NCBI GenBank assembly: GCA_036784855.1
Contig: JAZDSV010000021.1
Span: 30,001-94,000 of the forward strand
DNA length: 64,000 nt
Direction of reading: 5' to 3'
Origin: Aphelidium insulamus
Lineage: Eukaryota > Aphelidiomycota > Aphelidea > Aphelidiaceae
Each line of letters opens with the position of its first letter. Position 1 is the stretch's first letter. Positions 33,389-44,649 of the stretch are shown here, one piece after another. A program made the translations under genes and the position numbers. The notes under the pieces were generated by a model. The model had not been told where the DNA came from. It searched no databases and worked only from the letters and a program-made list of their open reading frames with translations.

Positions 33389-33909
33389 AATAAGTAGCTG
33401 AGTGGTTGTTGAGGTGGTTCTGAGTGGATCTTATGCTAATATTGCACACAAATAGTCGCTTTTGTAGCCGAAATCGCAATTAATATTTCGGCACGATCGG
33501 ATTGGTGATTCAAGCAATATTCCGTGTACTGTGATTTGCGTGTACATAATTACAAGTGACGTGACGCAAGAAGTCCCTGGTTTTAACACAGATAAGTACT
33601 ATTGATCAAACGACGCTGCACTAGCTGCACCTTTACTACGCGACTCCACCGTATTAACATCGTACCAACGATTTACTTGATCGTGCATCCGCGGCCAAAA
33701 TTAATTTGCCAACATTATCATTTCACCATGCCGATAATGATATTGCAGTGACTATCGTGAAATTGCACTAGCGAGCAAGATAAGGCAAAAGTTTAAATAT
33801 TCTGTTTCTCATATTTTGATGCACAAAGCAGTACTTTGATACATGACTATATGAGTGATTAACATAATGTATTGACTTATTTGAGCGCCCCAAAAATGAC
33901 TTCGCCAAC
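33389..33909. other. AT-rich intergenic region between tandem secreted genes
   Basis: No gene seen. It contains the promoter block of copy 1 at its left end and otherwise AT-rich sequence. Confidence 0.5.
33455..33508 (-). promoter_or_regulatory. promoter block of secreted copy 1
   Basis: Matches the block upstream of copy 2, including an AATTAATATT core and an inverted CCAAT (ATTGG). The TATA position reads CTACAAAAG on the minus strand, one base off consensus. It lies about 67 bases before the start codon. Confidence 0.6.
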
Positions 33910-34425
33910 TTAGATGGTGATGCAAGAGTACTTGTAATAAGTGCCCTTCTTTGGCTTACACTGGTCGGTCTCTTGCTTCTCCTCGGTGCAGTTCTTGCAG
34001 TCTGCAGTCTTGCAGGCATAGAAAGTGATCTCGCCGTTCTTGCACACGGCCTTGCGGTAGAAGGAGTTCTCCAGCACCGTCGAGCCATCAGTGATCAGTG
34101 CGGACGAGCTGACAATTGTTCCAGACTTGCACTTGTCATCAGAGTACTTGCGGAACACGGCGTACTCCTTGCCGGCAGTCAGCTTCTTCAGGCGAGCATA
34201 AGACGGACGACCAATGTAAAATTGGTCACAGGTCGTGACACTCAGACCACTCTTACCAGGAGTGCACGGTACCATCGGCTTGGTATCGTAGTGCATGGAG
34301 ACGATGGTGCTGTTGGCAGACGCATCGGCATAGGTGAGCACTGTGGAAGAGGCCGTTACCAGCGGGACGGCGTTAACATTGGCGGCCAACAGAGCAAAGA
34401 TGGCGGCGAACTGCTTGAACTGCAT
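33910..34425 (-). CDS. secreted Cys-rich protein, tandem copy 2
   Basis: 171 codons from ATG 34425, signal peptide MQFKQFAAIFALLAANVNA. Closely similar to copy 1 along the full length (KEYAVFRKYS, SSALIT, VCKNGEITF, identical C-terminus) with two added cysteines near NCTEEKQ. A recent local duplication. Confidence 0.87.
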   Translation of the reverse strand: MQFKQFAAIFALLAANVNAVPLVTASSTVLTYADASANSTIVSMHYDTKPMVPCTPGKSGLSVTTCDQFYIGRPSYARLKKLTAGKEYAVFRKYSDDKCKSGTIVSSSALITDGSTVLENSFYRKAVCKNGEITFYACKTADCKNCTEEKQETDQCKPKKGTYYKYSCITI

Positions 34426-34503
34426 AATGCTTTGCTGAGTGTTTGATGAGTGCTGTGTTGTAGATTTGGTGATGTTGTGATGGTGGCAGCAGTGCGCGAA
34501 ACA

Positions 34504-34556
34504 GCCGCTTTTATAGTCGAAATCGTAATTAATATTTCTGCGCTGTCTGATTGGTT
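34504..34556 (-). promoter_or_regulatory. promoter block of secreted copy 2
   Basis: Minus-strand TATAAAAG at 34508-34515, AATTAATATT core, and CCAAT (ATTGG at 34550-34554 on plus). About 79 bases before the start codon and conserved with copy 1. Confidence 0.7.
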
Positions 34557-34722
34557 GGTACGATGGGAGAACGTTAATTAATAACATTTTAATATTCCGC
34601 GTTCTGCGATTCGTGAGCACAAAATTAACTGCTACGTACGCAAAGATGACCCTGGTTACTGCTTGGTCTTAAATATTATGCAATCTATTGAACGCGCTGC
34701 AATCATTGTGCCGATTGCTGCA

Positions 34723-37345
34723 TCAAGGCTCCGCGGCATGCAACATTCGACCAATAGCACACACACGCTGAAGTATGCCACTGCGAACCTGAATCGGGGT
34801 GCCGACGGTGTCGAGGGCGCGCACAGCTCCCAACAATCCATCTGCACGCTCAGCAATATCTGCAAAGTACGAACGTCTACTCTCGGCCTGTTGCGCCACC
34901 TGTGCTTGTTGTTGAACCTGCGAGTCCAGGTTCTCCTTGACGGCGCCGGCAGTCTTTTGGAAGCTGAAGGCGATTTCACGCATGGCCTTGTCAGTGACAA
35001 ATTGGACTCGCTTGAATGGCCGGTGTATACGCTGCTCACCATATCGAAGCTGGTGACGTGCTTTACGAATGACACGCCGCTGCACCGTGCCCTTCACATC
35101 CCACATGATAAAGGCGCCGGCTCCGACCCCCACTGCCGTGGCCGACGCGACTAAAAACGTATACGCGCTGTTGATTCCAAACAAACCACCAATGTGCACG
35201 GCGCCGCGAGCCACACGTCTGAAGCCAATGACGCCGCTGACCAGCACCGAAGCCGAGCCAACGGCAAATGTGGACATGGCCACAGACGGTGCCGGTACCT
35301 CGACCAGATCAAGCCAGTTGAGGTGGATATTCAGCACTGCTTCATCCCCGGCCTGGCGCTTGGCATCCTTGATGGCCAGCAGTGGCGAGTACGGGTCACG
35401 ATTCGTGCCGGTCCAGTGCTCTTTCCAGCCGGGCACACTCTCGTCAGCCAGCTGATAGAGTCCGGATGCAGACTGCAGTGCACGCGATCGCGAAAAATCG
35501 TAGTGCTCCATCAACTCGTGACACAGCGAGTCGTTCAGCCTGTCCACCACCGCATCGACATATGACCAGATGCGCAACAGGCCGGGGTACGGCACATCCC
35601 GCACGGTCGGAGCCGTCTGCACCATTAGTCGCTCGAGTGAGGCCCGACCGTGAGCGTGAATTGCTGCAGACAGCTCGTCCGCGGCAGTTCCAACCGTGTC
35701 CGTGAATGAATCGTGAAAGAGCTGCATTGCCGCCAGTCCCGGCGACACCAATGCCAGCGCGCGCTCCGCCTTGTCCAACTCACTTTGTGCCAGCTGCTGG
35801 TTGCTACGACTCAGTGAGATCATGTCCGTCAGCAGGTTTGACAGATAGGTCTTGATGGGCTGCAGCTTGGACTTTAGCCGCTTCTCCAGCAGAAATGAGC
35901 GCAAGCATGCTTCAAAGTTTGCGAATGCCACCACGGACTGTTGCGAGTGGCGAAAGTGGTGCTCGGCGTGCCGCCCGGCCAATTCTTCGCTGAACTGCAT
36001 TGCAATATCGCGCGCGCTTATAAAATGCACCAGTTCATCGGCATTGGCCGCAGTTTCCGGCAATATCTTTTCGATTTGCTCCAGCACGCGGCGGCGGCAC
36101 TTTTCTTTATCATAGATGACATCAAAGCGGTTCACTGCAATAAATATAAACGGTTTCTCGTGGCGCGTTTCCTCAATAAACTCGACGCCCTACAGATTAT
36201 TATAAAAATAATATTATGTATAATTCACATACACTGAGCGTGAAGTGGTTCTCGGCATTCACGACGAATATCACGGCATCGATCGTGGCTTGGCGCGCTT
36301 GCACAGACATTGTGTGCGCAATATCGCGGTTCAAACCAGGCGTGTCAATGAATGTGACATTAACCAGCCCATTCGACAGCAGGTTGGCCGACGCGGGACG
36401 ATTATCGCGACACACCACACGCCACGTGGACAGATCCGACACGGACGTGGCACCGCTCATCGAATGCAGATCCGCTGATTTCAAATGCTCTCGCGTGAAG
36501 GGCGTATAGGTGCGCACATCATGCGGGTCATAATTGGCGGTGTCGTGTACGGCACGCACCTCACCCTCCTCCTCGCCGTCCATCGGTTCGCACACCTCGT
36601 ACATGGCGCTGGTGCACGGCTGCTGGTCCGTCTGCAATATGTCTTGCCGCAGCAGGGCGTTGATGAGCGTGGACTTGCCGGCATTAACATCGCCTGTCAC
36701 CAGCACTCTGGAAGTGCGGTCTTCCACGCGGTGTATGAGCCGGTTGATATGCGTGAATGCAGCGTTCATATTCAGCGCCAGTTGGGCGTCCAGTGTGCCA
36801 TTGTCCACGCCGGCGCACTCGGCGAGCATCGCGGCTCCGGCAGCCGAGTAGCGTTGAGCACCGGCCGCCTGCAACGACACTCGCAGCGTAGTCAGTGTGC
36901 TGTGTCCAGCGGTGGCCGGATATCGGAATGGGAAGGTGGCTGTGGCGGGCAGCACGGCGCCGGCAGTCATCGCCACCACACCGCTATCACCATCTGGCGA
37001 GCCAACCACCAGATCTTGGCTCGAGGCGCGGCTGTGCGTGGTGGAAGAGGCCGACGCCGCCACAAATATCAGATCGCGTGCTTCATGCAGTATTTGTAGG
37101 GCCTGCTGCTGTCGGGCGGTATAGAGCGTCCGGTGTTGCTCCTCCTCGTCGATATGCTGCTGCACCGCCTCGGCCGACACTGTGCCCTCTTGAGTATTGT
37201 CACCGGTACTATCATTATCAGAGTCATCGCCGTTGCCGCGAGACTGTGCGGCCGCGGCCTGCTTGCTCAGACTGGGGTTGAACATTGCGGGCGGAGTGCG
37301 CCTCTGCTCCCCGCCATCATCGTCCCCTCGGTCCCGTCCAGACAT
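34723..37345 (-). CDS. FZO1: mitofusin, fungal Fzo1 type
   Basis: Dynamin-like GTPase of the mitochondrial outer membrane that drives fusion. Exon 1 is 36233-37345, the intron 36190-36232 (43 nt), exon 2 34723-36189. The GTPase domain has the P-loop TGDVNAGKSTLINALL, switch block FIDTPGLN and AVNRFDVI, the last two on opposite sides of the intron. Two membrane segments lie near 35,130-35,290 (VAMSTFAVGSASVLVSGVIG and AYTFLVASATAVGVGAGAF), followed by a C-terminal heptad helix. The long disordered N-terminus before the GTPase fits fungal Fzo1. About 860 residues in total. Confidence 0.92.
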
Positions 37346-37892
37346 TGTGTAAGTGGGTGTGTGTGGGTGTATATGTGTGCAAGTTGCAGCTGGTGTGCGT
37401 GATTATGCAGCGAGCGAGCGCCAACCAGGGAATCGGTACAAGGCGCGCGCGCAGTGTGAAAGTATCGGTGGTGGTGGTGGACAATCGCCAATTAAGCGCC
37501 AATTAATACGCGCTTGCTTCTCGCCAGCCAATCACAGGCGTTTGTTTATTCATGCAAGCAGGTTGCATATTGACGTGCATTTTTTGTAATTAAACACACA
37601 CATATTTATATGCTGACAGTGACAGGTATATAACACTGAGTACAGTACTCAGCGCCCATTTGCGCCATTTACATGCATGTGTCCATTGGATGAAATATGC
37701 ACAGCATTCCACATATAAATACGATTAAACAATCACTGTAGAGTCTTAAAACTGCTTAAGCAGCAACTATACCGTAAAGTACACTTCTATGCCAACGTTT
37801 TGGTTAGTTATCCTATAGCAGCATTAAATAATTTATTCCATGTACTTCAAGTGACATTTATGCGCTTGACATTGAATGCGATATTACCATCA
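37346..37892. other. intergenic region upstream of Fzo1
   Basis: Holds the Fzo1 promoter (CCAAT motifs near 37,520-37,540) and the 3' flank of the hydrolase gene. No coding frame supported. Confidence 0.5.
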
Positions 37893-38460
37893 CTATGAAC
37901 CACGATACGTTGTGTAGCCAAATGGGCTTAACAGCAGCGGAATGTGATAATGCTCAGAATCGGCGCCAGCTTGGACTTGGAAGGCAATCTGTCGCGAATC
38001 CACGTTAATCCACCTGGAGATCATCTCAAGATTATGTACACACTTCAGCGTATGGATAGAATGCTCGGCCGCCGGTTTGCAGCAGGTAGTCGCCGCACAT
38101 GAACACCATCTTGTAGCAGCCAGCTGTGAGTGTTGTGTCTGGGTTCAGCAGTGTGCTGCAACGGCCATCGCTGTCGGTCTTTCTGCGATGTCCAGAGATT
38201 AAGTTGGATTATACCACGACACGTTCGGCAGCAGGTGACTCACCCGGTGGCCAGACACTGTGCAGACGCCCACTCGTGCACACCAGTAGACGTCACAGGT
38301 CTAGCCATTGGAGTCAGCGGCCTTTATCCTTCCTTACATTGCGCCGTCATGGGGCTTACGTGTCCGGTGACGCGTAGTACAAATGGACCGCCACGTCAGA
38401 CGCTGGCTTGCCTAGCGCCGTGTCTAGCACGTGGCAGGTGATGGGCGACCGGCGTGACAT
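37893..38460 (-). CDS. 5-hydroxyisourate hydrolase (transthyretin-like)
   Basis: Second step of uric acid breakdown to allantoin. Four exons on the minus strand: 38360-38460, 38244-38300, 38042-38182 and 37893-38013. The first gives SPITCHVLDTALGKPA with the catalytic His; later come KTDSDGRC, the internal strand region, HYHIPLLLSPFGY and the C-terminal signature TYRGS directly before the stop. All family hallmarks are present and length is normal (about 120 residues). The third intron, 38014-38041, is only 28 nt (GTGTAC...CTCCAG). The gene is too fragmented to show in a simple ORF scan. Confidence 0.9.
38014..38041 (-). other. 28-nt intron in the hydroxyisourate hydrolase gene
   Basis: Reads GTGTACATAATC at its start and ATCTCCAG at its end on the minus strand. 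It contains an in-frame TAA if unspliced, and its removal gives AEVWINVDS, the expected strand of the family. Confidence 0.7.
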
Positions 38461-38815
38461 GCTTGTTTCTGTATAGGTGTTTGTGTAAAGTGGGTGAGCA
38501 AGTGTGTAGCACAATTGCAGAATGGGCGCGTCAATTGAATACAAGGCGCGTACTCTCTGCGTCTGTGCATTTGATGTGGCCCCAGGTTAGAAGTCGTGCA
38601 CGGACAGACACCGTGACACGCTAGGTAATGGGGCACAAATATTGAGATATATGCAGTTTGTATATACAGTAGCACGTCTCCATGAAGCGATGCTAGTGTG
38701 CGATGCTCTAAACCATTGCATCGAGAGTGATTAGTGAAAATTAAGGTCAATGATAATCGTAAAGCACAATTATAGTATTTATCGACGAAAAACATTCCCG
38801 TAACTCGACATCACA

Positions 38816-41800
38816 TCAGATGCGAGTCACATAGTTGCTGGGAAACAATCCTTTGGTGCGGCGAGTCTCACTAAAGCCCTCCAGCCAGCCGTCGCCGACA
38901 TCAGGGCCGGTGACGCGCAACACCTCTCCCGGCGTGATGTCGATCTCCTCGGGACTGACTGCATTGTATCCATATAGTACACGCACGTATTGAGGCGCTT
39001 CAGCTGTGATTTTAGAGAATCAGCTCTCCTTTGTATAGACAAAGTAGTGCAGTCATTCCAGTTGTACCTGCAATATTTGCTGGCGGTTGCACTGCATGAT
39101 GGTGTATAAGTGGCCAAGTGGTAGAGTAATACCCTTCAATTTACCTGGCGGGGGAACCATCATGGGAGGTGCGGCCGGAGGTCGGGCAGCGTTAGACATC
39201 ATCGGTGATCCTGCAGCGAAATGAAATCATGTGGCAACTATACTTTGCAATTGGTATACCCGGCAGCCCTTATGATCAGTTGGACGTATAATTAATTGTC
39301 TAGCTTACCTCTGGTACTTTTCTGAGCAGCAGCTGCTTGACCAGGCGGAGGTCCTGCAATATATCTATGGATATCTGTAGCGCTTGGGTTTTAGCTACGA
39401 ACCTGGTGGAGGTGACATGATAGGAGCTCCCATTGGCGGCGGCGGCGGTCCTTTAAGTCAGAATCATAGTTGAGATCATTGTCTGAGGATTACCTGGCGG
39501 CGGGAGCGGCATGCCTTTTTGCGCCGGTGGTGGACCTAAAAGTAAGAATTGTTGCACTCTATCAAATTAATACCAGGCGGTGGCGGGACCATTCCCATCT
39601 GCGGCGGTGGTGGTCCTTTGGGATGAGACATTCTATCACCTGTAACATCTGACAATTAATCGTTTTACCTGGCGGCGGGGGCATCATGCCCATTCCCATG
39701 TGTTGTGGAGGCGGTCCTGTTGGGTGAAGTAGAATAAGTTGCGCTACTGCATTTACCTGGCGGCGGTGGCATTCCTGCACAGGTCATTGATCAAATTATA
39801 TGTAGCTATCAAGACAAACAATACGCACCGGGCGGACGCATCGCACCAAACCCAGGCGACGGCGGCGGTTGGGCGGGAGGTCCAAATTTTCCTGCTTTCG
39901 ATGAATTCGCATTTACAACAGGCAGTAGCTTACCTGGCGACATTGGCAGGCCAAACGGAGGCGGCCCTGGTGGCGGCCCTGGAGGTGCACCGAATCCCGT
40001 ATTAACTGTATGTGACGTTAGTTTGGTATACTGCTGTTGAGATTTACTACAACTTGGTCGAACTGGGGGTCCCGGTGGCGGCGGTGCTCCTACCATAATG
40101 AGCAATATGTAATATCAACTAGTAAACAACCTGGCGGGCGCGACGGCACCATCGACGCGTTCTTCATATTAGCAGTACCTAAGCAGTCTGTAAGCCCAAG
40201 TTCCCAGTCTCATTTTTGAAGTACCAGGTGGTGGTGGAGGCAAAGCTATAAACATTAGCTGCTTTAATTATAGAATAAGAATATGCATACAAGATGCGGA
40301 CGATTGTTTCATTCCAATTCCGTGCTGTCCATCTGCACCAACCGCAATTAGAATTTAATTGGTACCTTGGTATATTGTACCCGGCGGAGCATGTTGCTGC
40401 TGTAGTGGCGGTCCAGGTGGGGCTATATGTTAGTCACGTACCAACACATCACAACGTGGACCCACGACCTACCCGGAGGACCCGGAACCACAGCAGGCGC
40501 TGGTGGAGGTCCTGATTAAAGCTGTCAGACGTGCGATATGGTACAACACCCCATACCTGGCGGCCCAGTTGGACTCGACAACGACCATGACGACGATCCA
40601 CCTACTAATGAGATATCGGTGCGACAAACCGAATATACCCACCAGCACCTGAGGGTCAACTTGACGTGAGATGCAACTCAAAGAGGCAACTCACCGGAAA
40701 AGGCCCGACCAACAGAGCCATGCGAACTGGTGGACGAGGTAGAGCGAACTGTATTGCTGGCAGCAGTGCGATTCACGGCGCCCGTGGGAGTGACGCCGTA
40801 ATTTCCACGCGACAATGTTACGGGCGGGGAACTGGTGCGGCCAGGCTCGGCGGCGGCGGGCACACTGTACTGACCACGAGACAGTGGCGTGGACGATGAG
40901 TCACTTCGTGGCGGTGCCGTTTCGCTGTGAGAGCCGGTGCGTGGCAGCGTGGATGCGGGTGTCGACACCGCTTCCGACGACCCCGCCGCCGGTCCATATT
41001 GACCTCGGGACAGCGCTACCGGAGACGAATCAGTGCGCGGCGGCTCACTGCGCGCAGCAACACGTGGCAGTGTCGAAGAGGAATCACGGGCTCCCGTAGG
41101 AACGGTGGGCATTCCCGGTGGCAGTGCCGGCATACTGGGCGCCACCGGCACGTCAATGTCCATGCCGACCGAGTCGGATGCAGCCTTGGCCCCGCGCATT
41201 GTCCCGTAGTAGGACATGCGCGATCCAGCACCGCCACCACGGCGCACTGTTCCCGCGCCCATCGCCTGACGCGCACCACCTGCCGGCATCGACGACGCCG
41301 AAGCACCGGCACTTGCCATCTGCGCACCGCCACCCGACGACGACAGGTCGGAACCTGTGCCGATTTTGTGCTCGCGGCGGAACTGATCGCACATTGACGT
41401 GCCGGGATCTCCAGTAAGCGGCACGCCAACACTGTCCAGTGCATTGAGGTCCAGCTTGCGCATCGTAGAGGCAATGCCACCGCGAGACAGTGCCACGTGC
41501 TTGACCTGTCGTACCGCCGGTCCCGATATTCCTTGCGCCGTCACCAAATAAATGGGTGCTAGATACATGGATGTTAATATAATCAATATTGATTTATACA
41601 CTTGTATACAAAGACTTGCCATCACACTTTGTAACCTTGTCACCAATAACAGCGTCAGTGCGCGCAACTGTTTGCATGTCACCAACAGCGCGGCGCCCAT
41701 TGATCTCGTGCGTGGACAGCAGTCGCTGTTATTTGATGGGTGATTATGATTTTTAGCTGGAATATATATATATATGTATATATATATGCATTCACACAAA

Positions 41801-42278
41801 CAGCAGGTAATACATAACACTCATGATATCGAACGACAGACAAGGAGACCGTTACAGCAAGATATACTTATCGGCGTGTAGAAGGGAGGCAAGCAGTACA
41901 TACACATATTGATATGTAGATGATACATAGGAGTGTGCAAGTAAATGTAAGTGTAAGAGAACACACCTGAGATATGGACTGGATGTCGTGCGATTGTCCG
42001 TCCAACCAATCCACCTGGATGGAGAGACACTCGTGCAGGGACTGTGCGCACTGGTTCAACTGGAAGGCGAGTGACTGCAGCGACTGCGTGGCGTAGGTGC
42101 GGCTCTGTGTCATTTGCTGCAGGTACTGTTGTCGCGGCATCTCCGCGGTGGCCATGAGTGAGCGGCGACAGTACTCGGCCAGCTGCTCCAGATTCTGGTG
42201 GCTCTGGTGCAGCTTGTCCAGGTGGGCGGGTAGCTGTGTGCCCGTCAGCTGCTGCAACTCGGTCTCAATGTCGGCCAT
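38816..42278 (-). CDS. ABI: Abl interactor (WAVE complex subunit) with SH3 domain
   Basis: The first exon (ATG 42278) encodes the Abi helical region: LEQLAEYCRRSL, AFQLNQCAQSL, QVDWLDGQSHDIQSISQ. After a long intron, an exon from about 41,500 to 40,696 begins VKHVALSRGG and is Ser/Gly-rich. A small exon near 41,720 (STHEINGRRAVG) may belong in between. Then about 14 short exons each encode a Pro-rich cassette starting Gly-Pro-Pro-Pro and ending Pro-Pro-Pro-Gly, all split in the same phase. The last exon is an SH3 domain (ALYGYNAVSPEE-like start, DGWLEGF, GLFPSNYV) with stop 38816-38818. It would link Rac signalling to actin assembly. Confidence 0.88.
39068..39091 (-). other. 24-nt micro-exon of the Abl interactor
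   Basis: Flanked by GT-AG introns and in frame with its neighbours, coding VQPPANIA just before the SH3 exon. Confidence 0.7.
39757..39774 (-). other. 18-nt micro-exon of the Abl interactor
   Basis: Bounded by CAG on the acceptor side and GTAAA on the donor side; codes GMPPPP in the shared phase. Confidence 0.65.
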
Positions 42279-42690
42279 GTTATTTGTGTCTGCTTGTGAG
42301 GTTTGTATATTGAAGTTTCTCACTTGTAGCTAAAAGCTAACACACTGACACCTCAGCCACATACAGCCACATACCGACGGTCCGTAACACTAACACACAG
42401 AGACACAGAGGCACACGGAGACACAGAGACACTAATAATATACACGGAGAGACATCACATGCACACAGAGAGACACAGATGCACACAAAAATCAATCATT
42501 ACAGCGAACAATCAGTGAATGCTAATTACGCGCACATTCAACCACCAATTGTTGCCGCGTCGCCTGCTTGCCTTCTCCGCCACCGCTGCTGCCAATACTC
42601 TCCCATACATCTCTAGCTTGCACGTCTACTCGGTGTGTATTATGTACTACAACTTGCATACTCACGCCTTAATAGGCAAGATCACTGCGC

Positions 42691-44534
42691 ATGGACACCA
42701 CAATTGCGCAGGAATTGAAGGCGGCTCGCACACAGCTGGCTGCGTTGAAAGCCGCGCCGGACACCGCGGCTGACGTGTTGGCCGCGCAGTCAGCCAAGCT
42801 GGACTCTCTAGTAGCCAAGATGCGTGAATTGCGCGCGGCGGATGGTGCCGCTACACCGGCTGCCAAGAAGCTCACGGTCAAGACACCCAAGGTAGGCATT
42901 ATACATGGTGTGTACTTACCCAGACACAGACACTCACCCGCTCTTTAAGGGTACTGTCGACTACACTCCGGCTGATATGGCGCTGCGTGAACACATATTC
43001 TCCACCATCACCACGGTGTACCGGCGTCATGGCGCCGTGACCATTGACACTCCCGTCTTTGAACTCAAGGTATAAACTATATAATATATAATATATATAT
43101 ATATATATTACGTACACTACTTACACTGTTGCGGTAGGAAATTCTGCAGGGCAAGTACGGGGAGGACAGCAAGCTCATCTATGACCTACAAGACCAGGGC
43201 GGCGAGCTGTGCTCACTGCGCTATGACCTTACCGTGCCGTTCGCGCGCTACCTGGCCATGAACACCGACTGCAAGACGCCCATGAAGCGCTACCACATCG
43301 CCAAAGTATATCGCCGTGATCAGCCGGCAATGACACGCGGTCGTATGCGTGAGTTCTATCAGTGTGACTACGATGTGGCCGGGGTGCATGAGTCCATGGT
43401 TCCTGATGCCGAGGTGGTGCGGGTTATGTCGGAGGTGCTGACGGCTCTTGATGTCGGCGCGTTCACCGTCAAGGTCAACCATCGCAAGATTTTGGACGGC
43501 GTGTTTGAGCTGTGTGGTGTGCCTGAAGACAAGTTCCGCGCCATCTGCTCTGCCGTGGACAAGCTTGACAAGGTTAGCATTTTGCATGTTCAAATAATTA
43601 AATATGTCTTAAAATCACATCAGTCACCATGGACGGAAGTTCGACAAGAAATGACTGGAGAAAAGGGATTGGATCCGGCAGTAGCGGACCGCATTGGCGA
43701 GTTTGTCAAGTTGAAGGGTGGCGCGGATCTGGTGGCAAAGCTGGAGGCAGATCCTAATTTCACGGCAAACGCACGGGCCAATAACGGGTTGGCAGAGATG
43801 AAGCTGCTGCTAAAGTATCTCGAAATATTCAACGTCACCAAACATGTAAGTGGGGTGTAGTCTGCGTAGCTGTCTTATGTATAAAATATTGTTCAGGTGT
43901 CTTTTGACTTGAGCCTGGCCCGAGGACTAGACTACTATACAGGTGTCATATACGAGGCGGTGCTGACCGCCAAGCCGTCCTCATCGTCAAAAGATGGCGC
44001 TGAAGGTGTGGGATCTATCGCTGGCGGTGGTCGCTACGACAACCTGGTGGGCATGTTTGCATCGGGCAAGAACGCCCAGATTCCGTGTGTGGGATTCAGC
44101 ATTGGAGTGGAACGTGTCTATTCCATTCTCAAGGCCAAGATGGCGGACAAGAAGCCGCGACAAATATCAACAGAGGTGTATGTGGCGTCCGTCGACGGGC
44201 AGCTTGAAGAGCGGATGAAGATATGTGCAGAGCTCTGGGATGCTGGCATACAGGTGCGCATTGAGAGTATGTACTTGCCGCTAACCAAATGCAGGCCGAT
44301 TTCATGTACAAGGCCAAACCAAAGCTTGTCAAACAATTTGAGCACTGCGAAAAGCCCGAGAACAAGATTCCGTGGACCGTGATTATTGGCAGTGATGAGG
44401 TGGCCAAGAGATTGGTGCGCATCAAGGATCAGTCGCTTGTCACTACGGATCAGGATCTCAAGAACGGCGTGCTTGTGCAGCGATCGCAGCTAGTTGACGA
44501 GCTACTTATACGCTTGGGACGGAAGCGGCGCTAG
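42691..44534 (+). CDS. HARS1: histidyl-tRNA synthetase
   Basis: Charges tRNA-His. Six exons. The N-terminus (residues 1-55) is a WHEP-like helical hairpin, as in animal-type enzymes. Class II motifs follow: motif 1 region DTPVFELKE, motif 2 [19 protein letters not shown], the His-specific [13 protein letters not shown], motif 3 SIGVERVYS, then the anticodon-binding domain ([11 protein letters not shown]). Introns near 42,892-42,949, 43,071-43,137, 43,574-43,620, 43,846-43,897 and 44,253-44,292 restore the frame. The stop is 44532-44534. It starts about 410 bases from the divergent Abl interactor. Confidence 0.96.
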
Positions 44535-44649
44535 GTACATAATATCGACATCGTAGATACCATAAAAGCGCTTGGAAGCAATAGGATTATGTATTGCTAG
44601 ATGATTACTACTATGATTTGAATGTGTGTGCGATTAATGTTCTGTGCTA

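Noticed and set aside
40927-41397. 156-codon plus-strand open frame, Arg-rich
   Set aside because: Antisense to the Ser/Gly-rich exon of the Abl interactor; composition is a mirror effect.
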